Under the pieces are notes generated by a model. It saw only the letters and a list, made by a program, of their open reading frames with translations, ran no database searches and had not been told where the DNA came from. Shown piece after piece: positions 41,601 through 49,065 of a stretch of 64,000 nt of DNA (position 1 is its first letter; every line of letters begins with the position of its first letter). This DNA comes from Lutibacter citreus (GTDB lineage: Bacteria; Bacteroidota; Bacteroidia; Flavobacteriales; Flavobacteriaceae), in contig NZ_QEIH01000002.1 of NCBI RefSeq assembly GCF_003260195.1, forward strand, positions 620,001 through 684,000, in the 5' to 3' direction. A program made the position numbers and the translations under genes.

Positions 41601-42498
41601 CGAAGAGTCTTATGGAAATTGGACTTTGAAAGCAATTGATGGTGGCCCAGATGATTATGGATCTATTCAAAACTGGAGTATAGAAATTTGTGGAGAAAAT
41701 GTAATAGGAAATGATGATGATAAAGATGGTGTAATTAATGATATTGATATTTGTGAATTTACACCACTTGGCAGTGAGGTTGATGATACAGGTTGTTCAA
41801 TATTTTCGTTGCCAGAAAATAATTTTACAATTGAAGGTATAGGAGAAACTTGTCCAGATACTGGAAATGGACAAATAAATATTTCAACAAAAGAAGCCCA
41901 TAATTATGCGATTTTTATAGATGGATCTAAGATAGAATTTACCAATTCAGTTGAAATATCTGGGTTTTTACCAAATAGTTATGACTTTTGTATTGAAGTA
42001 ATTGATGAATCGTTTAGGCAATGTTTTTCGGTTGATATTGCCGAAAGTGATGAAGTATCTGGTAAAACCACTTTAAATTTAGGTAAAGCAACTGTTATAC
42101 TTGAAAACGGAACAGCTCCTTTTTCAATTTTTGTAAATAATAAGCTTGTTTTGGAAACTGATTCTAATGAGTTTGTAATTGACGTAAAAAATGGTGATTT
42201 TGTTGAAGTGAAAACAAAATTAGCTTGTGAAGGGATTTATTCTAAATCCATTATTATATCAAATGATATATTGGCATACCCAAACCCAACAAAAGGAAAT
42301 TTAAAAATAGCTTTACCAATTACGGAAAAGAGTGTTTTTATTGAGTTGTATAATTTACAATCACAATTATTATCCGCAAAAAAATATCAAGTAATTGACG
42401 GTAAAGTTGATTTGGATTTATCAAACAAAGCCACTGGATTGTATTTTGTAAAAGTGAATCTTAACATACCAATGATACTTAAAATTATTAAAGAATAA
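38677..42498 (+). CDS. Secreted reprolysin-like zinc metalloprotease with T9SS sorting domain
   Basis: A 1273-residue exported protease. A signal peptide (ending at VSAQ) is followed by a propeptide-like region to about residue 200. The metzincin catalytic domain carries HEMGHQFGAHH (zinc His357, catalytic Glu358). Next come Ig/FN3-like domains at about 445-860 and a proprotein-convertase P-domain at about 880-1005 (VTVNALHEWVGDLTLILKSP). An acidic calcium-type DNDDKDGVINDIDIC segment follows, then a C-terminal Type IX secretion domain (AYPNPTKGNLKI ... LYFVKVN). It is likely released or anchored at the cell surface to degrade protein. Confidence 0.93.
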   Translation: MKSLNKNYIFSLFFLMLFHIVSAQNIDKLWSKKAISQKTSIENIKGFSNKNKLSELNLNLESLKKYLKKAPIRKNKISRSSLILSFPNSDGELEKFQVYEASVMEESLQNKYPNIKTYTGKGIDNPNLRIRFSLTNMGFHGMILDNLSSTTFIDPLKESNSYLVYRKSSLSPPEEAFQCKFDDFNSHASKAPTNVSAKQSNADDGKLRTFRLAIATTGEYSQFHLDNQGISASATDSEKKEAVLSAIVTTITRVNAIFERDVALTMKLVSNNTDIIFLNSANDGFSNDDSDSLIDESQQKIDAIIGSSNYDIGHTFSTGGGGLAQLNSPCIPGQKAKGITGDAKPIGPSYDIDYVAHEMGHQFGAHHTFNATAGNCAGNSYRGTAVEPGSGSTIMAYSGLCSPYNVENFSDDYFHLVSIREIWANIEEGASSCGSISTINNSAPTIEVLQNYIIPVSTPFQLTANASDVNGDNLTYTWEQLDTEVAAHPLVATSNQGPSFRSIPPSDSETRVFPSMETVLGGNTSNEWEVLPSVSRTMKFGVNVRDNNENGGQSASKELNIEFVNTAGPFKVTSQTEEEEWSAGTVQTVNWDVANTDKDPIYCAKVNILFSEDGGVTFPITLASNVPNNGSYNIVAPSKTTTVGRIKIESVGNVFFNTNIKNISIETSEFVMDFDVTSKISCAPNEVIFNMTYKTFLSFNEETTFTATDLPEGATVSFNPESASENDTSVEMKISGIGEEDDGDYGITVKGTSVNEEKNTAVFLKVFSDNIISPKLNLPENNLESVFEPYSLDWNLSDNIEEYIIEIASDIDFKTIVEASTSTVNNYEPKLLEFNKDYYWRIKGKNNCGESSFSEVFKFTTANVICSSNSSKDTPLNIPDNSSRGVSSIITIVDNKIVTDINVTVNALHEWVGDLTLILKSPSGKEVILSENNGDEGLNYTNTVFDDEADNSIIFGNSPFTGSFIPQESLSEFKNEESYGNWTLKAIDGGPDDYGSIQNWSIEICGENVIGNDDDKDGVINDIDICEFTPLGSEVDDTGCSIFSLPENNFTIEGIGETCPDTGNGQINISTKEAHNYAIFIDGSKIEFTNSVEISGFLPNSYDFCIEVIDESFRQCFSVDIAESDEVSGKTTLNLGKATVILENGTAPFSIFVNNKLVLETDSNEFVIDVKNGDFVEVKTKLACEGIYSKSIIISNDILAYPNPTKGNLKIALPITEKSVFIELYNLQSQLLSAKKYQVIDGKVDLDLSNKATGLYFVKVNLNIPMILKIIKE

Positions 42499-42576
42499 AA
42501 AAGACAGCTTATCCAATGTTTTTTTATTTAATAATGAATATTAATTACCTAATTTAGCCTTAAATAATTTATAACA

Positions 42577-43680
42577 ATGTCATTACTTATATTTTACGCT
42601 TCAGTTTCTATATTCTTTTCATTTCTATGTTCAATATTAGAAGCAGTATTACTTAGTGTAACGCCAACTTTTGTTTCCATAAAAAAACAGGAAAATAAGG
42701 GTTATGCAGATACCCTTGAAATTTTAAAAAAAGATGTTGATAAACCACTAATAGCCATATTAACTTTAAATACAATAGCACATACTGTTGGTGCAATTTT
42801 AGTAGGTGTACAAGCCGAAACTTTAGACTATAAAGTTGATATTTTAGGGTTCAACATTGTTGGAGTTGTTTCTGCGATAATGACGTTATTAATTTTAGTA
42901 GTTTCTGAAATAATACCAAAAACTGTTGGTGCTACCTATTGGAAACAATTAGCCAATTTCACGTCTAAAGCATTAGTAGTATTAATGTTTCCATTAAAAT
43001 GGACAGGTATTTTATGGCTTCTTCAACTAACAACAAAAGTAATTGGAGGGAAAAATGTACATGGGTCTATATTAAGTCGTGAAGATTTTCATGCAATGAC
43101 GGATATAGCAAAAGAAGAAGGTGTTTTTGAAGAAAATGAAAGTACAATTATAAAAAATCTGTTAACTTTTAAAGAAGTTTTAGCAAAAGATATTATGACT
43201 CCTAGAACAGTTATGATATTAGCTTCAGAGGATATTTCTATTCAAACTTTCTTTAATGAACATCCAAAACTTCAATTTTCAAGAATTCCAATTTATAAAG
43301 AAAACTCAAATAACATTACGGGTGTTATTTTAAAATACGAGGTTTTACAAGAGATTATAAATGGTAATGGTGAAAAACCTCTTTCTTCTATTAAACGTGA
43401 AATTTTAGTAACTAATAGAAATACACCAATTCCAGATTTATTTGAAACATTGGTTTCTAACCGTGAGCATATTGCTTTAGTTGTTGATGAATTTGGAACA
43501 ACTAGTGGACTTGTTACTATGGAAGATGTTATTGAAACGCTTCTTGGTTATGAGATTATGGATGAAAGCGATAACGTTGCCGATCTTCAACATTTGGCAA
43601 GGAAAAATTGGGAATCTAGAGCTAAAAAAATTGGCTTAATTGATGAAAAATCGAATAATTTCAATCACGAAAATAAGTAA
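42577..43680 (+). CDS. CNNM/CorC-family membrane protein with CBS pair
   Basis: A 367-residue protein. A DUF21 transmembrane domain at about 1-175 (three to four helices, first SLLIFYASVSIFFSFLCSIL) is followed by a CBS pair at about 205-335 containing DIMTPRTVMI and VVDEFGTTSGLVTMEDVI. It lacks the C-terminal CorC/HlyC domain of longer relatives. The family is associated with divalent cation (Mg2+/Co2+) efflux. It lies upstream of the LytTR-type promoter of the ferredoxin operon, which begins 170 nt later. Confidence 0.9.
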   Translation: MSLLIFYASVSIFFSFLCSILEAVLLSVTPTFVSIKKQENKGYADTLEILKKDVDKPLIAILTLNTIAHTVGAILVGVQAETLDYKVDILGFNIVGVVSAIMTLLILVVSEIIPKTVGATYWKQLANFTSKALVVLMFPLKWTGILWLLQLTTKVIGGKNVHGSILSREDFHAMTDIAKEEGVFEENESTIIKNLLTFKEVLAKDIMTPRTVMILASEDISIQTFFNEHPKLQFSRIPIYKENSNNITGVILKYEVLQEIINGNGEKPLSSIKREILVTNRNTPIPDLFETLVSNREHIALVVDEFGTTSGLVTMEDVIETLLGYEIMDESDNVADLQHLARKNWESRAKKIGLIDEKSNNFNHENK

Positions 43681-43728
43681 AACTTAACTCTTAACTTTAT
43701 TCTTATTACTTTTTGTATAAATTGATTG

Positions 43729-43812
43729 GTAGTTAAACCTAGTTAGTTTGTATGGATTTTTACTCCCTTGGTTGAATATATTTTAAATTCAACTATACAT
43801 ACTATTACTTTG
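43729..43812 (+). promoter_or_regulatory. LytTR-type promoter of the ferredoxin operon (divergent copy, three phased half-sites)
   Basis: Half-site-like sequences GTAGTTAAA (43729), GTATGGATT (43750) and GTTGAAT (43771) fall at exactly 21-bp intervals. A TTTG -7 element (TTACTTTG, ending 43812) begins exactly 38 nt after the last half-site. The geometry equals that of the six clearer sites in this locus; the individual half-sites match less well. Confidence 0.55.
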
Positions 43813-43850
43813 TTCTCATATTAGGAAATAAACCTAGAAAACAAAGAATT

Positions 43851-44066
43851 ATGTCTATTAAAAGTATAAATGGTTGCATTGGTTGCGAAGAGTGTATTAA
43901 AAGCTGCCCAACCGATGTTATCCGGTTAAATCCTGACTCAAAAAAAGCAGAAATTTTATATCCTGAAGACTGTCAAATATGTCATTTATGTCGTATGTAC
44001 TGTCCGGTAGATGCTATAACAATTTCTCCAGAAAAAACCATTCCCGTAATTGTATCATGGGGATAA
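43851..44066 (+). CDS. Two-cluster 4Fe-4S ferredoxin-like protein
   Basis: A 71-residue ferredoxin with two CX2CX2CX3C-type motifs: CIGCEECIKSCP and CQICHLCRMYCP. It should hold two [4Fe-4S] clusters and has no signal peptide. It opens an operon with a cytochrome b-like membrane protein (15-nt gap) and a flavoprotein (4-nt overlap). It probably relays electrons within that complex on the cytoplasmic side. The layout resembles AprB-like small ferredoxin subunits, but the partner proteins differ. Confidence 0.9.
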   Translation: MSIKSINGCIGCEECIKSCPTDVIRLNPDSKKAEILYPEDCQICHLCRMYCPVDAITISPEKTIPVIVSWG

Positions 44067-44081
44067 AAATGAATATTAGAT

Positions 44082-44711
44082 ATGAAAAAAGAACACTACA
44101 TATTTAAATTAATAGCATTAATTCTTGCGTTCATAGGAATGCCAGTATTATTATATTTTCAAGGAGATTTTCCTAAAAGAAGTTTCCTTATGCAAACGCT
44201 TTCACTAATTACCATTTTAGGTTTTACTTTATTGTTATCTCAATTTTTTACTTCAAGATTGAATAAAACATTGGTTAAAAAAATTAGAATGGTTAATGTT
44301 TTAGCTATTCATAAATTTATAGGTTATCTATTTATTTCAATTTTATTATTGCATCCATTTTTTATTATAGTTCCAAAGTTTTTTGATAATGGAGTAACTC
44401 CAACCCATGCGTTTATAAGAATAATTACAACATTTAGTAGCTTAGGAATTATACTTGGATTAATAGCTTATACTTCAATGCTAGTACTTTTAATAACGTC
44501 CTTTTTTAGGTTTAAACTTCATTTAAAGTATAAAACTTGGAGAAATTTACATGGTTATTTAACCTTGTTATTTGTAGTAGCAGCAACCTGGCACGTTGTA
44601 AATATTGGTCGCCATAGCAATACTTCATTTTCAATTTACTATGTGTTAATGGTGGCAAGTGGAATTTATTATTTGCTAAAAACCTATTTATTTAAAACTT
44701 CAAAAAAATGA
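44082..44711 (+). CDS. Ferric-reductase-like transmembrane cytochrome b
   Basis: A 209-residue membrane protein with about six helices. Two helices carry paired histidines 14 residues apart: H in AIHKFIGYLFISILLLHPFF and H in LHGYLTLLFVVAATWHVV. This is the bis-heme pattern of ferric-reductase/NOX/YedZ-type membrane cytochromes. It lacks the NAD(P)H/FAD reductase domain. It therefore likely takes electrons from quinol or ferredoxin and passes them to the flavoprotein encoded next, whose start overlaps this stop (ATGA). Confidence 0.85.
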   Translation: MKKEHYIFKLIALILAFIGMPVLLYFQGDFPKRSFLMQTLSLITILGFTLLLSQFFTSRLNKTLVKKIRMVNVLAIHKFIGYLFISILLLHPFFIIVPKFFDNGVTPTHAFIRIITTFSSLGIILGLIAYTSMLVLLITSFFRFKLHLKYKTWRNLHGYLTLLFVVAATWHVVNIGRHSNTSFSIYYVLMVASGIYYLLKTYLFKTSKK

Positions 44712-46477
44712 AAAAGCAAAACGAAAAACAGGAAATGTCTAGACGTAAATTTATAAGCTTAGCTGGTGGGGCTGCTGCAAGTTTAGCGGCAATGTCTGCA
44801 ATGGGAATGCCGTTAGACTGGGCTTTAAATAATACAGGAATTGATGTAGAATCACTAGATGTTAATAAAATTAGTACTGATGTTTTGGTTATTGGAAGTG
44901 GAATGGCAGGTTTATTTGCCGCTGTAAAAGCGCATGATGCTGGTGCAAAGGTATTAATGGTTTCCAAAGGAAGATTAGGAGCTTCAGGGCAAACACCTTT
45001 TGCTAAAGGAATTTTTGCTTTTGATCCTGAAAAAGAAGATTTAAGTTTAGATGAATTTGTTGTTAAAGTTTCACGTTCCGCATTAGGCACTAATAATAAT
45101 GCTTACACCAAGCAAATGGCTCAGCATTCTTTGGCTCGTGTAATTGAATTAAAAGAATGGGGTTTTTTCGATTCTTCATTGTATAATAAAAGTTTTAGCA
45201 AACCTATTGTAGAAAGAAATATTACTGTTCAAGAAAGAATAACAATAACACATTTAATAAAAGAAAACGATAAGGTTGTTGGTGCTGCAGGTTTTAGTAT
45301 TGATGAGCAAAAAGTGTTATTTTATGAAGCAAAAAGTGTTATTTTATGTACTGGTGCAGGAGGTTTTAAACCTAATGGATTCCCAATTTGTGATCTTACA
45401 CACGACGGTACAATAATGGCTTATAATATTGGCGCAAAAGTTACAGGTAAAGAATGGAACGATGGTCACCCTGGAAAATCAGAAAATGTAGCAGCTTGTT
45501 ATGATGGTTGGGGAGATATGTTTGAACAAAAACCAAGTACTACAGGTGTTGAGATTCGCCATGATTTAGGTGTTGATATGAATTATGTAGCTTATAATAA
45601 CGGAAGCCCTTTAAAAATGGGCCCTCCAGGATCTGGAGAACAAACTAAAGTTAGCGGAGGTCCTTATACACCAGAAGAGTTTATGCGTCACAATGATACA
45701 CCACCAGGAGGAAAAGAAGGTGGAAGACCTCCAAAAGGTGGAAAAGGAGGTCCGCCAAAAGGGGGTAAAGGAGAAGGAGCACCTCCAGGAATGGGTGGAA
45801 GTATTGTTGGAGGTTCATCTGCTGGTATGTCAATACATAAATCTGAAGGATTAGTTCCAATTAACGATCAATGTGAATCTACTATTCCCGGATTATATGC
45901 TGCTGGAGATGCTTTAGGTTCGTATATGGCTGGAGCAATTTATACTCAAATAGGATCATCTTTAGCTGGCTCAGCAGTTCAAGGTGGAGTTGCTGGTGAG
46001 GCTGCCGCTAAGTATTGTAAAAACATAAATTCAATTAAAATTTCGACTTCAAAAATGAAAGAAATTGAAGAAGAAATATTAGCGCCATTAAAACTTGAAG
46101 CAGGTTATAGTCCGGCTTGGGTAACTCAAACCTTACAAGGTATTATGATTCCTAATTTTATTATTTACATAAAAAAAGAGAACTTATTAAAAGCTGCTTT
46201 AGCTTATGTAGAAGAATTAAGAGATCACCATATACCAATGTTAAGAGCTTCAAATATGCACGAGTTACGTTTAGCACATGAAACAAAAAATATGATTATT
46301 AGTGCTGAAATGAAACTTAAAGCATCTATTATGCGAACAGAAAGTAGATGCAGCCATTACCGATTAGATTACCCAGAATTGGATAATGAAAACTGGCAAG
46401 TTTGGTTAAACATATTTAAAGGTGAAGATGACACCATGCAGTTTGAAAAGCAACCTTTTAATACTTGGCCAGTATAA
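44708..46477 (+). CDS. Tat-exported FAD flavoprotein of the fumarate reductase/AprA superfamily
   Basis: A 589-residue flavoprotein. The twin-arginine signal SRRKFISLAGG is at residues 11-21. The FAD-binding Rossmann motif is VLVIGSGMAGLFAAVKAHDA at about 59-78 with ASGQTPFAKGIFAF behind it, and the second FAD strand is LYAAGDALGSYMAG. The C-terminus carries TESRCSHYRLDYPELDN, typical of the superfamily. Residues about 331-362 are a Gly/Pro/Lys-rich insert (PPKGGKGGPPKGGKGEG) between the two FAD segments. I infer a periplasmic reductase or oxidase fed by the upstream cytochrome b and ferredoxin. The substrate is unknown. Confidence 0.85.
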   Translation: MKKQNEKQEMSRRKFISLAGGAAASLAAMSAMGMPLDWALNNTGIDVESLDVNKISTDVLVIGSGMAGLFAAVKAHDAGAKVLMVSKGRLGASGQTPFAKGIFAFDPEKEDLSLDEFVVKVSRSALGTNNNAYTKQMAQHSLARVIELKEWGFFDSSLYNKSFSKPIVERNITVQERITITHLIKENDKVVGAAGFSIDEQKVLFYEAKSVILCTGAGGFKPNGFPICDLTHDGTIMAYNIGAKVTGKEWNDGHPGKSENVAACYDGWGDMFEQKPSTTGVEIRHDLGVDMNYVAYNNGSPLKMGPPGSGEQTKVSGGPYTPEEFMRHNDTPPGGKEGGRPPKGGKGGPPKGGKGEGAPPGMGGSIVGGSSAGMSIHKSEGLVPINDQCESTIPGLYAAGDALGSYMAGAIYTQIGSSLAGSAVQGGVAGEAAAKYCKNINSIKISTSKMKEIEEEILAPLKLEAGYSPAWVTQTLQGIMIPNFIIYIKKENLLKAALAYVEELRDHHIPMLRASNMHELRLAHETKNMIISAEMKLKASIMRTESRCSHYRLDYPELDNENWQVWLNIFKGEDDTMQFEKQPFNTWPV

Positions 46478-46518
46478 TTTTAAAATATTAAGAAAAACCC
46501 CTTTTCATTTTCCCAAAA

Positions 46519-46552
46519 AGAATCGACACTTTAAATAGTCGGTTCTTTTTTT
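46519..46552 (+). terminator. Terminator of the ferredoxin-cytochrome-flavoprotein operon
   Basis: A 9-bp stem AGAATCGAC/GTCGGTTCT (one G-T pair) with a 10-nt loop and a T-run lies 42 nt after the flavoprotein stop. Confidence 0.75.
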
Positions 46553-46614
46553 GTTAGAAGTTTTCCTTACTAATTTGATGATTAAAAATAACCATTATCA
46601 AATAAACATCTTTG

Positions 46615-46677
46615 GTAGACAAAAACCTCCAATACGTTGATTCTAATTTTCATTTAAGACTATCTACTCTTTCTTTG
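46615..46677 (+). promoter_or_regulatory. LytTR-type promoter of the first DUF1566 lipoprotein gene
   Basis: Half-site GTAGAC (46615) and half-site GTTGATT (46636, in TACGTTGAT) are 21 bp apart. The -7 element TTTCTTTG has its TTTG at 46674, 38 nt after the second half-site. The start codon follows 44 nt later. TACGTTGAT fits the published LytTR half-site pattern exactly. Confidence 0.8.
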
Positions 46678-46717
46678 TTTCAACATAAAAAAATAAGTCA
46701 CCCTAAATTTAATAAAT

Positions 46718-48013
46718 ATGAAAACAATGACACTTAAAAAATTAAGTTTACTATGCTTTAGTGTATGCATGGCTTTTACAATAATAGCTTGTGAAGATGA
46801 CGATGCAATAACTGATACAACCGACGGGACAGAAGAAACTTCAGAAAATTTACCTAATATTTCAGGATTTCCTATTGTTGGAACTAATCAATCAAAATTC
46901 TTTAATAATACGACTGAAACTACAACTCAATCTGTAGGTGATGACTTTTATGGGCAAAATGCTAATTACCCAGGTAAAACACCAAGTTATAAAGATAATG
47001 GTGATGGTACAGTAACTGATATGGTTACTGGGTTAATGTGGGAACAATCTTTCGATCACAATGGAGACGATAGTATTAATGCTGATGATAAATTATCATA
47101 TAGCGATATTCTTGAGGTTGTAAATACTACTTCTACTGGTGGTTATACTGATTGGCGTGTGCCTACAATTAAAGAAATGTATTCTCTTATGATGTTTAGT
47201 GGCCGTGATATAAGTTCTGTTCAAGGGGATGATACAACAGGTTTAATTCCTTTTATCAATACCAATTACTTCGATTTTGCTTACGGAGATACGAGTGCAA
47301 GAGAACGTTTAATTGATGTACAATGCGCTACTACAGCTGTGTATGTAAGTGATGAAGTTCCTGAAACTGTTTTTGGTGTTAACCTTGCTGATGGGCGTAT
47401 AAAAGGCTATGGAACTGAATTTATGGGAGGAGATAAAATGTATAATTACTTATTGGTTCGTGGTCGTGAAACTTATGGTATAAACCAATATACTGACAAT
47501 GGTGATGGTACCATATCTGATAATGCAACAGGTTTAATGTGGATGCAAGATGATAGTACTACAAGTATGGTTTGGAAAGATGCCTTAAGTTATGCAGAAA
47601 ACTTTGAATTTGGCGGATTTAGTGATTGGCGTTTACCTGACGCAAAAGAATTACAAGGAATTGTAGATTACACAAAATCTCCAGCAACAACTAATTCGGC
47701 AACTATTGACGACTCCTTTAACAGCACAGTAATTCAGAATGAAGCTGGCGAAGATGATTATCCTTGGTATTGGAGCAGTACAACCCACGAAGCTGAGTCT
47801 GACGGCATGGAAGGTGGATGGGGAGTTTATTTAGCATTTGGCCGTTGTATGGGGAATATGGGAACTGATACTTGGACGGATGTTCATGGTGCTGGAGCTC
47901 AACGTAGCGATCCAAAAGATGGTGATCCAACTGAATTTGCAGATGGACATGGTCCACAAGGAGATTCCGTTAGAATATTAAATTATGTACGTTTAGTTAG
48001 AGATATAAATTAA
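46718..48013 (+). CDS. DUF1566 (Lcl-like) lipoprotein, copy 1
   Basis: A 431-residue lipoprotein with the lipobox IIAC followed by an acidic spacer (EDDDAITDTTDGTEE) typical of surface-exported Bacteroidota lipoproteins. Two DUF1566/Lcl domains follow: NGDGTVTDMVTGLMWEQSFD ... DWRVPTIKEMYSLM at about 85-170, and NGDGTISDNATGLMWMQDDS ... DWRLPDAKELQGIVDY at about 260-320. The protein ends in RILNYVRLVRDIN. DUF1566 domains have a lectin-like/FGE-like fold; the ligand is unknown. It has its own LytTR-type promoter and terminator. Confidence 0.88.
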   Translation: MKTMTLKKLSLLCFSVCMAFTIIACEDDDAITDTTDGTEETSENLPNISGFPIVGTNQSKFFNNTTETTTQSVGDDFYGQNANYPGKTPSYKDNGDGTVTDMVTGLMWEQSFDHNGDDSINADDKLSYSDILEVVNTTSTGGYTDWRVPTIKEMYSLMMFSGRDISSVQGDDTTGLIPFINTNYFDFAYGDTSARERLIDVQCATTAVYVSDEVPETVFGVNLADGRIKGYGTEFMGGDKMYNYLLVRGRETYGINQYTDNGDGTISDNATGLMWMQDDSTTSMVWKDALSYAENFEFGGFSDWRLPDAKELQGIVDYTKSPATTNSATIDDSFNSTVIQNEAGEDDYPWYWSSTTHEAESDGMEGGWGVYLAFGRCMGNMGTDTWTDVHGAGAQRSDPKDGDPTEFADGHGPQGDSVRILNYVRLVRDIN

Positions 48014-48038
48014 AAATAATTGTTTGATTAATGTTAAG

Positions 48039-48076
48039 AGCTTGTTGTTTTCTATGGAAATAACAAGCTTTTTTAA
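48039..48076 (+). terminator. Terminator of the first DUF1566 gene
   Basis: Stem AGCTTGTT/AACAAGCT extended inward by weaker pairs, then a T-run, 25 nt after the stop codon. Confidence 0.75.
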
Positions 48077-48103
48077 TCATATTTTAACTATAAAACTGTA
48101 TTC

Positions 48104-48166
48104 ATAGATAAAATTAGCCAGTTCATTGATTTTAATTCTTCACACTGCAAAACTTGCGTTCCTTTG
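48104..48166 (+). promoter_or_regulatory. LytTR-type promoter of the Spy-like gene
   Basis: ATAGAT (48104) and ATTGATT (48125) are 21 bp apart; TTCCTTTG has its TTTG at 48163, 38 nt on. About 70 bp from here is nearly identical to the promoter at 48937, a duplicated regulatory segment. Confidence 0.8.
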
Positions 48167-48216
48167 AATAAAGATATAGAAATCATTAAAAATTTTAATA
48201 ATAATAACTTTAAATT

Positions 48217-48624
48217 ATGAAATTAAAAAAGAATAAAATTTGGGCTATAGTTGTTTTAGCATTAGTAATTACAACAACAACTTTTGCACAACAAAGAGGT
48301 CCAAGAGGAGGACAACAAGGAGGAAGCCAACAAGGGCCACCAGAAGTTCCAACAACAAAAGAAATTGTAAAAATGGTTGATAAACTTTCTAGCGAAATTT
48401 TATTATCAGATGAACAAAAAACAGAAGTTTTAGTATTGTATAAAGAACACTTTGAAAAAGTTGAAAGTAAAACAAGTTCTGGTAGACCAAAAAGAGAAGA
48501 AATGGAAACTCTAAAAGAAGATTTTGAAACTGATGTAAAAGCTGTATTAACTAAAGATCAACAAAAATTATATGCTTCGTATCTAAAGAAAAACAGTAAA
48601 AAAGAAAGATCACAAAGAAATTAA
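48217..48624 (+). CDS. Small exported Spy/CpxP-like helical protein
   Basis: A 135-residue exported protein with a signal peptide ending at TTFAQ. A Gln/Gly/Pro-rich linker follows (residues 26-45), then a charged alpha-helical domain with paired LSDEQKTEVLVLYKEHF and LTKDQQKLYASYLKKN. These resemble the LTxxQ helices of Spy/CpxP-type periplasmic chaperones. It is too divergent for a firm family call. A decayed DUF1566 gene lies 14 nt downstream, so the original unit had two genes. Confidence 0.75.
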   Translation: MKLKKNKIWAIVVLALVITTTTFAQQRGPRGGQQGGSQQGPPEVPTTKEIVKMVDKLSSEILLSDEQKTEVLVLYKEHFEKVESKTSSGRPKREEMETLKEDFETDVKAVLTKDQQKLYASYLKKNSKKERSQRN

Positions 48625-48638
48625 TTAAATTAAAGATA

Positions 48639-48812
48639 ATGAAATCAACCTCAAAATTTTTAAACCTATTTTTAATCGCCTTCTTATTTATTACTGTTAG
48701 TTGAGAAGATGATGAAGGTAAAGATTCTCAAGGTGCAGATGCTATAAGATTTGATACAAAAGATGAAGCCGGACCAGGTGGCGAAGATGTCAAATGTTAT
48801 TTTAACTACTAA
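48639..48812 (+). pseudogene. Decayed third DUF1566 lipoprotein gene
   Basis: The frame begins with a lipoprotein signal (MKSTSKFLNLFLIAFLFITV) but has TGA exactly where the lipobox cysteine should be (48702-48704). It then continues in frame with EDDEGKDSQGADAIRFDTKD and ends with TAA at 48810-48812. The last ~25 residues (RFDTKDEAGPGGEDVKCYFNY) match the C-terminus of the intact DUF1566 protein at 49066-50337 (RFDTKHEDGPAGEDAERYYNY). So the ends of the gene survive while some 350 middle codons are deleted. Confidence 0.85.
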
Positions 48813-48870
48813 GTTTAGTAGGAGATATAGAATAATATTGAATTAATTAATAGTTTGTTTTAAGTTTGAA

Positions 48871-48907
48871 AAAGGCTTGTTATTTAAATGAAATAACAAG
48901 CCTTTTT
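48871..48907 (+). terminator. Terminator of the Spy-like/decayed DUF1566 unit
   Basis: A perfect 15-bp stem (AAAGGCTTGTTATTT and complement) around a 5-nt loop, ending in a T-run. Confidence 0.85.
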
Positions 48908-48936
48908 ATATGTACATAACTCTCATATTTAAGTTC

Positions 48937-48999
48937 GTTGATAAAATAATACAGTTGGTTGATTTTAATTCTTTACACTCCAAAACTTGCGTTCCTTTG
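48937..48999 (+). promoter_or_regulatory. LytTR-type promoter of the second DUF1566 lipoprotein gene
   Basis: GTTGAT (48937, in TTCGTTGAT) and GTTGATT (48958, in TTGGTTGAT) are two near-identical 9-mers with 12 bp between them (21-bp period). TTCCTTTG has its TTTG at 48996, 38 nt after the second. This is the cleanest direct repeat of the set. Confidence 0.85.
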
Positions 49000-49065
49000 A
49001 ATAAAGAATTAGAAATCATTCAAAATAATAACACAATTAATAAACCCTAATTAAAATTTATAATT

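Noticed and set aside
44708..46477. Assigning the flavoprotein as fumarate reductase
   Set aside because: It has the superfamily fold but also a Tat signal and a Gly/Pro insert, and lacks the usual Frd partners. The substrate cannot be named from sequence.
48702..48704. In-frame TGA as a possible selenocysteine codon
   Set aside because: The codon sits at the lipobox cysteine of a gene whose middle is deleted. No selenocysteine insertion element or catalytic context is visible. Loss of function is the simpler reading.
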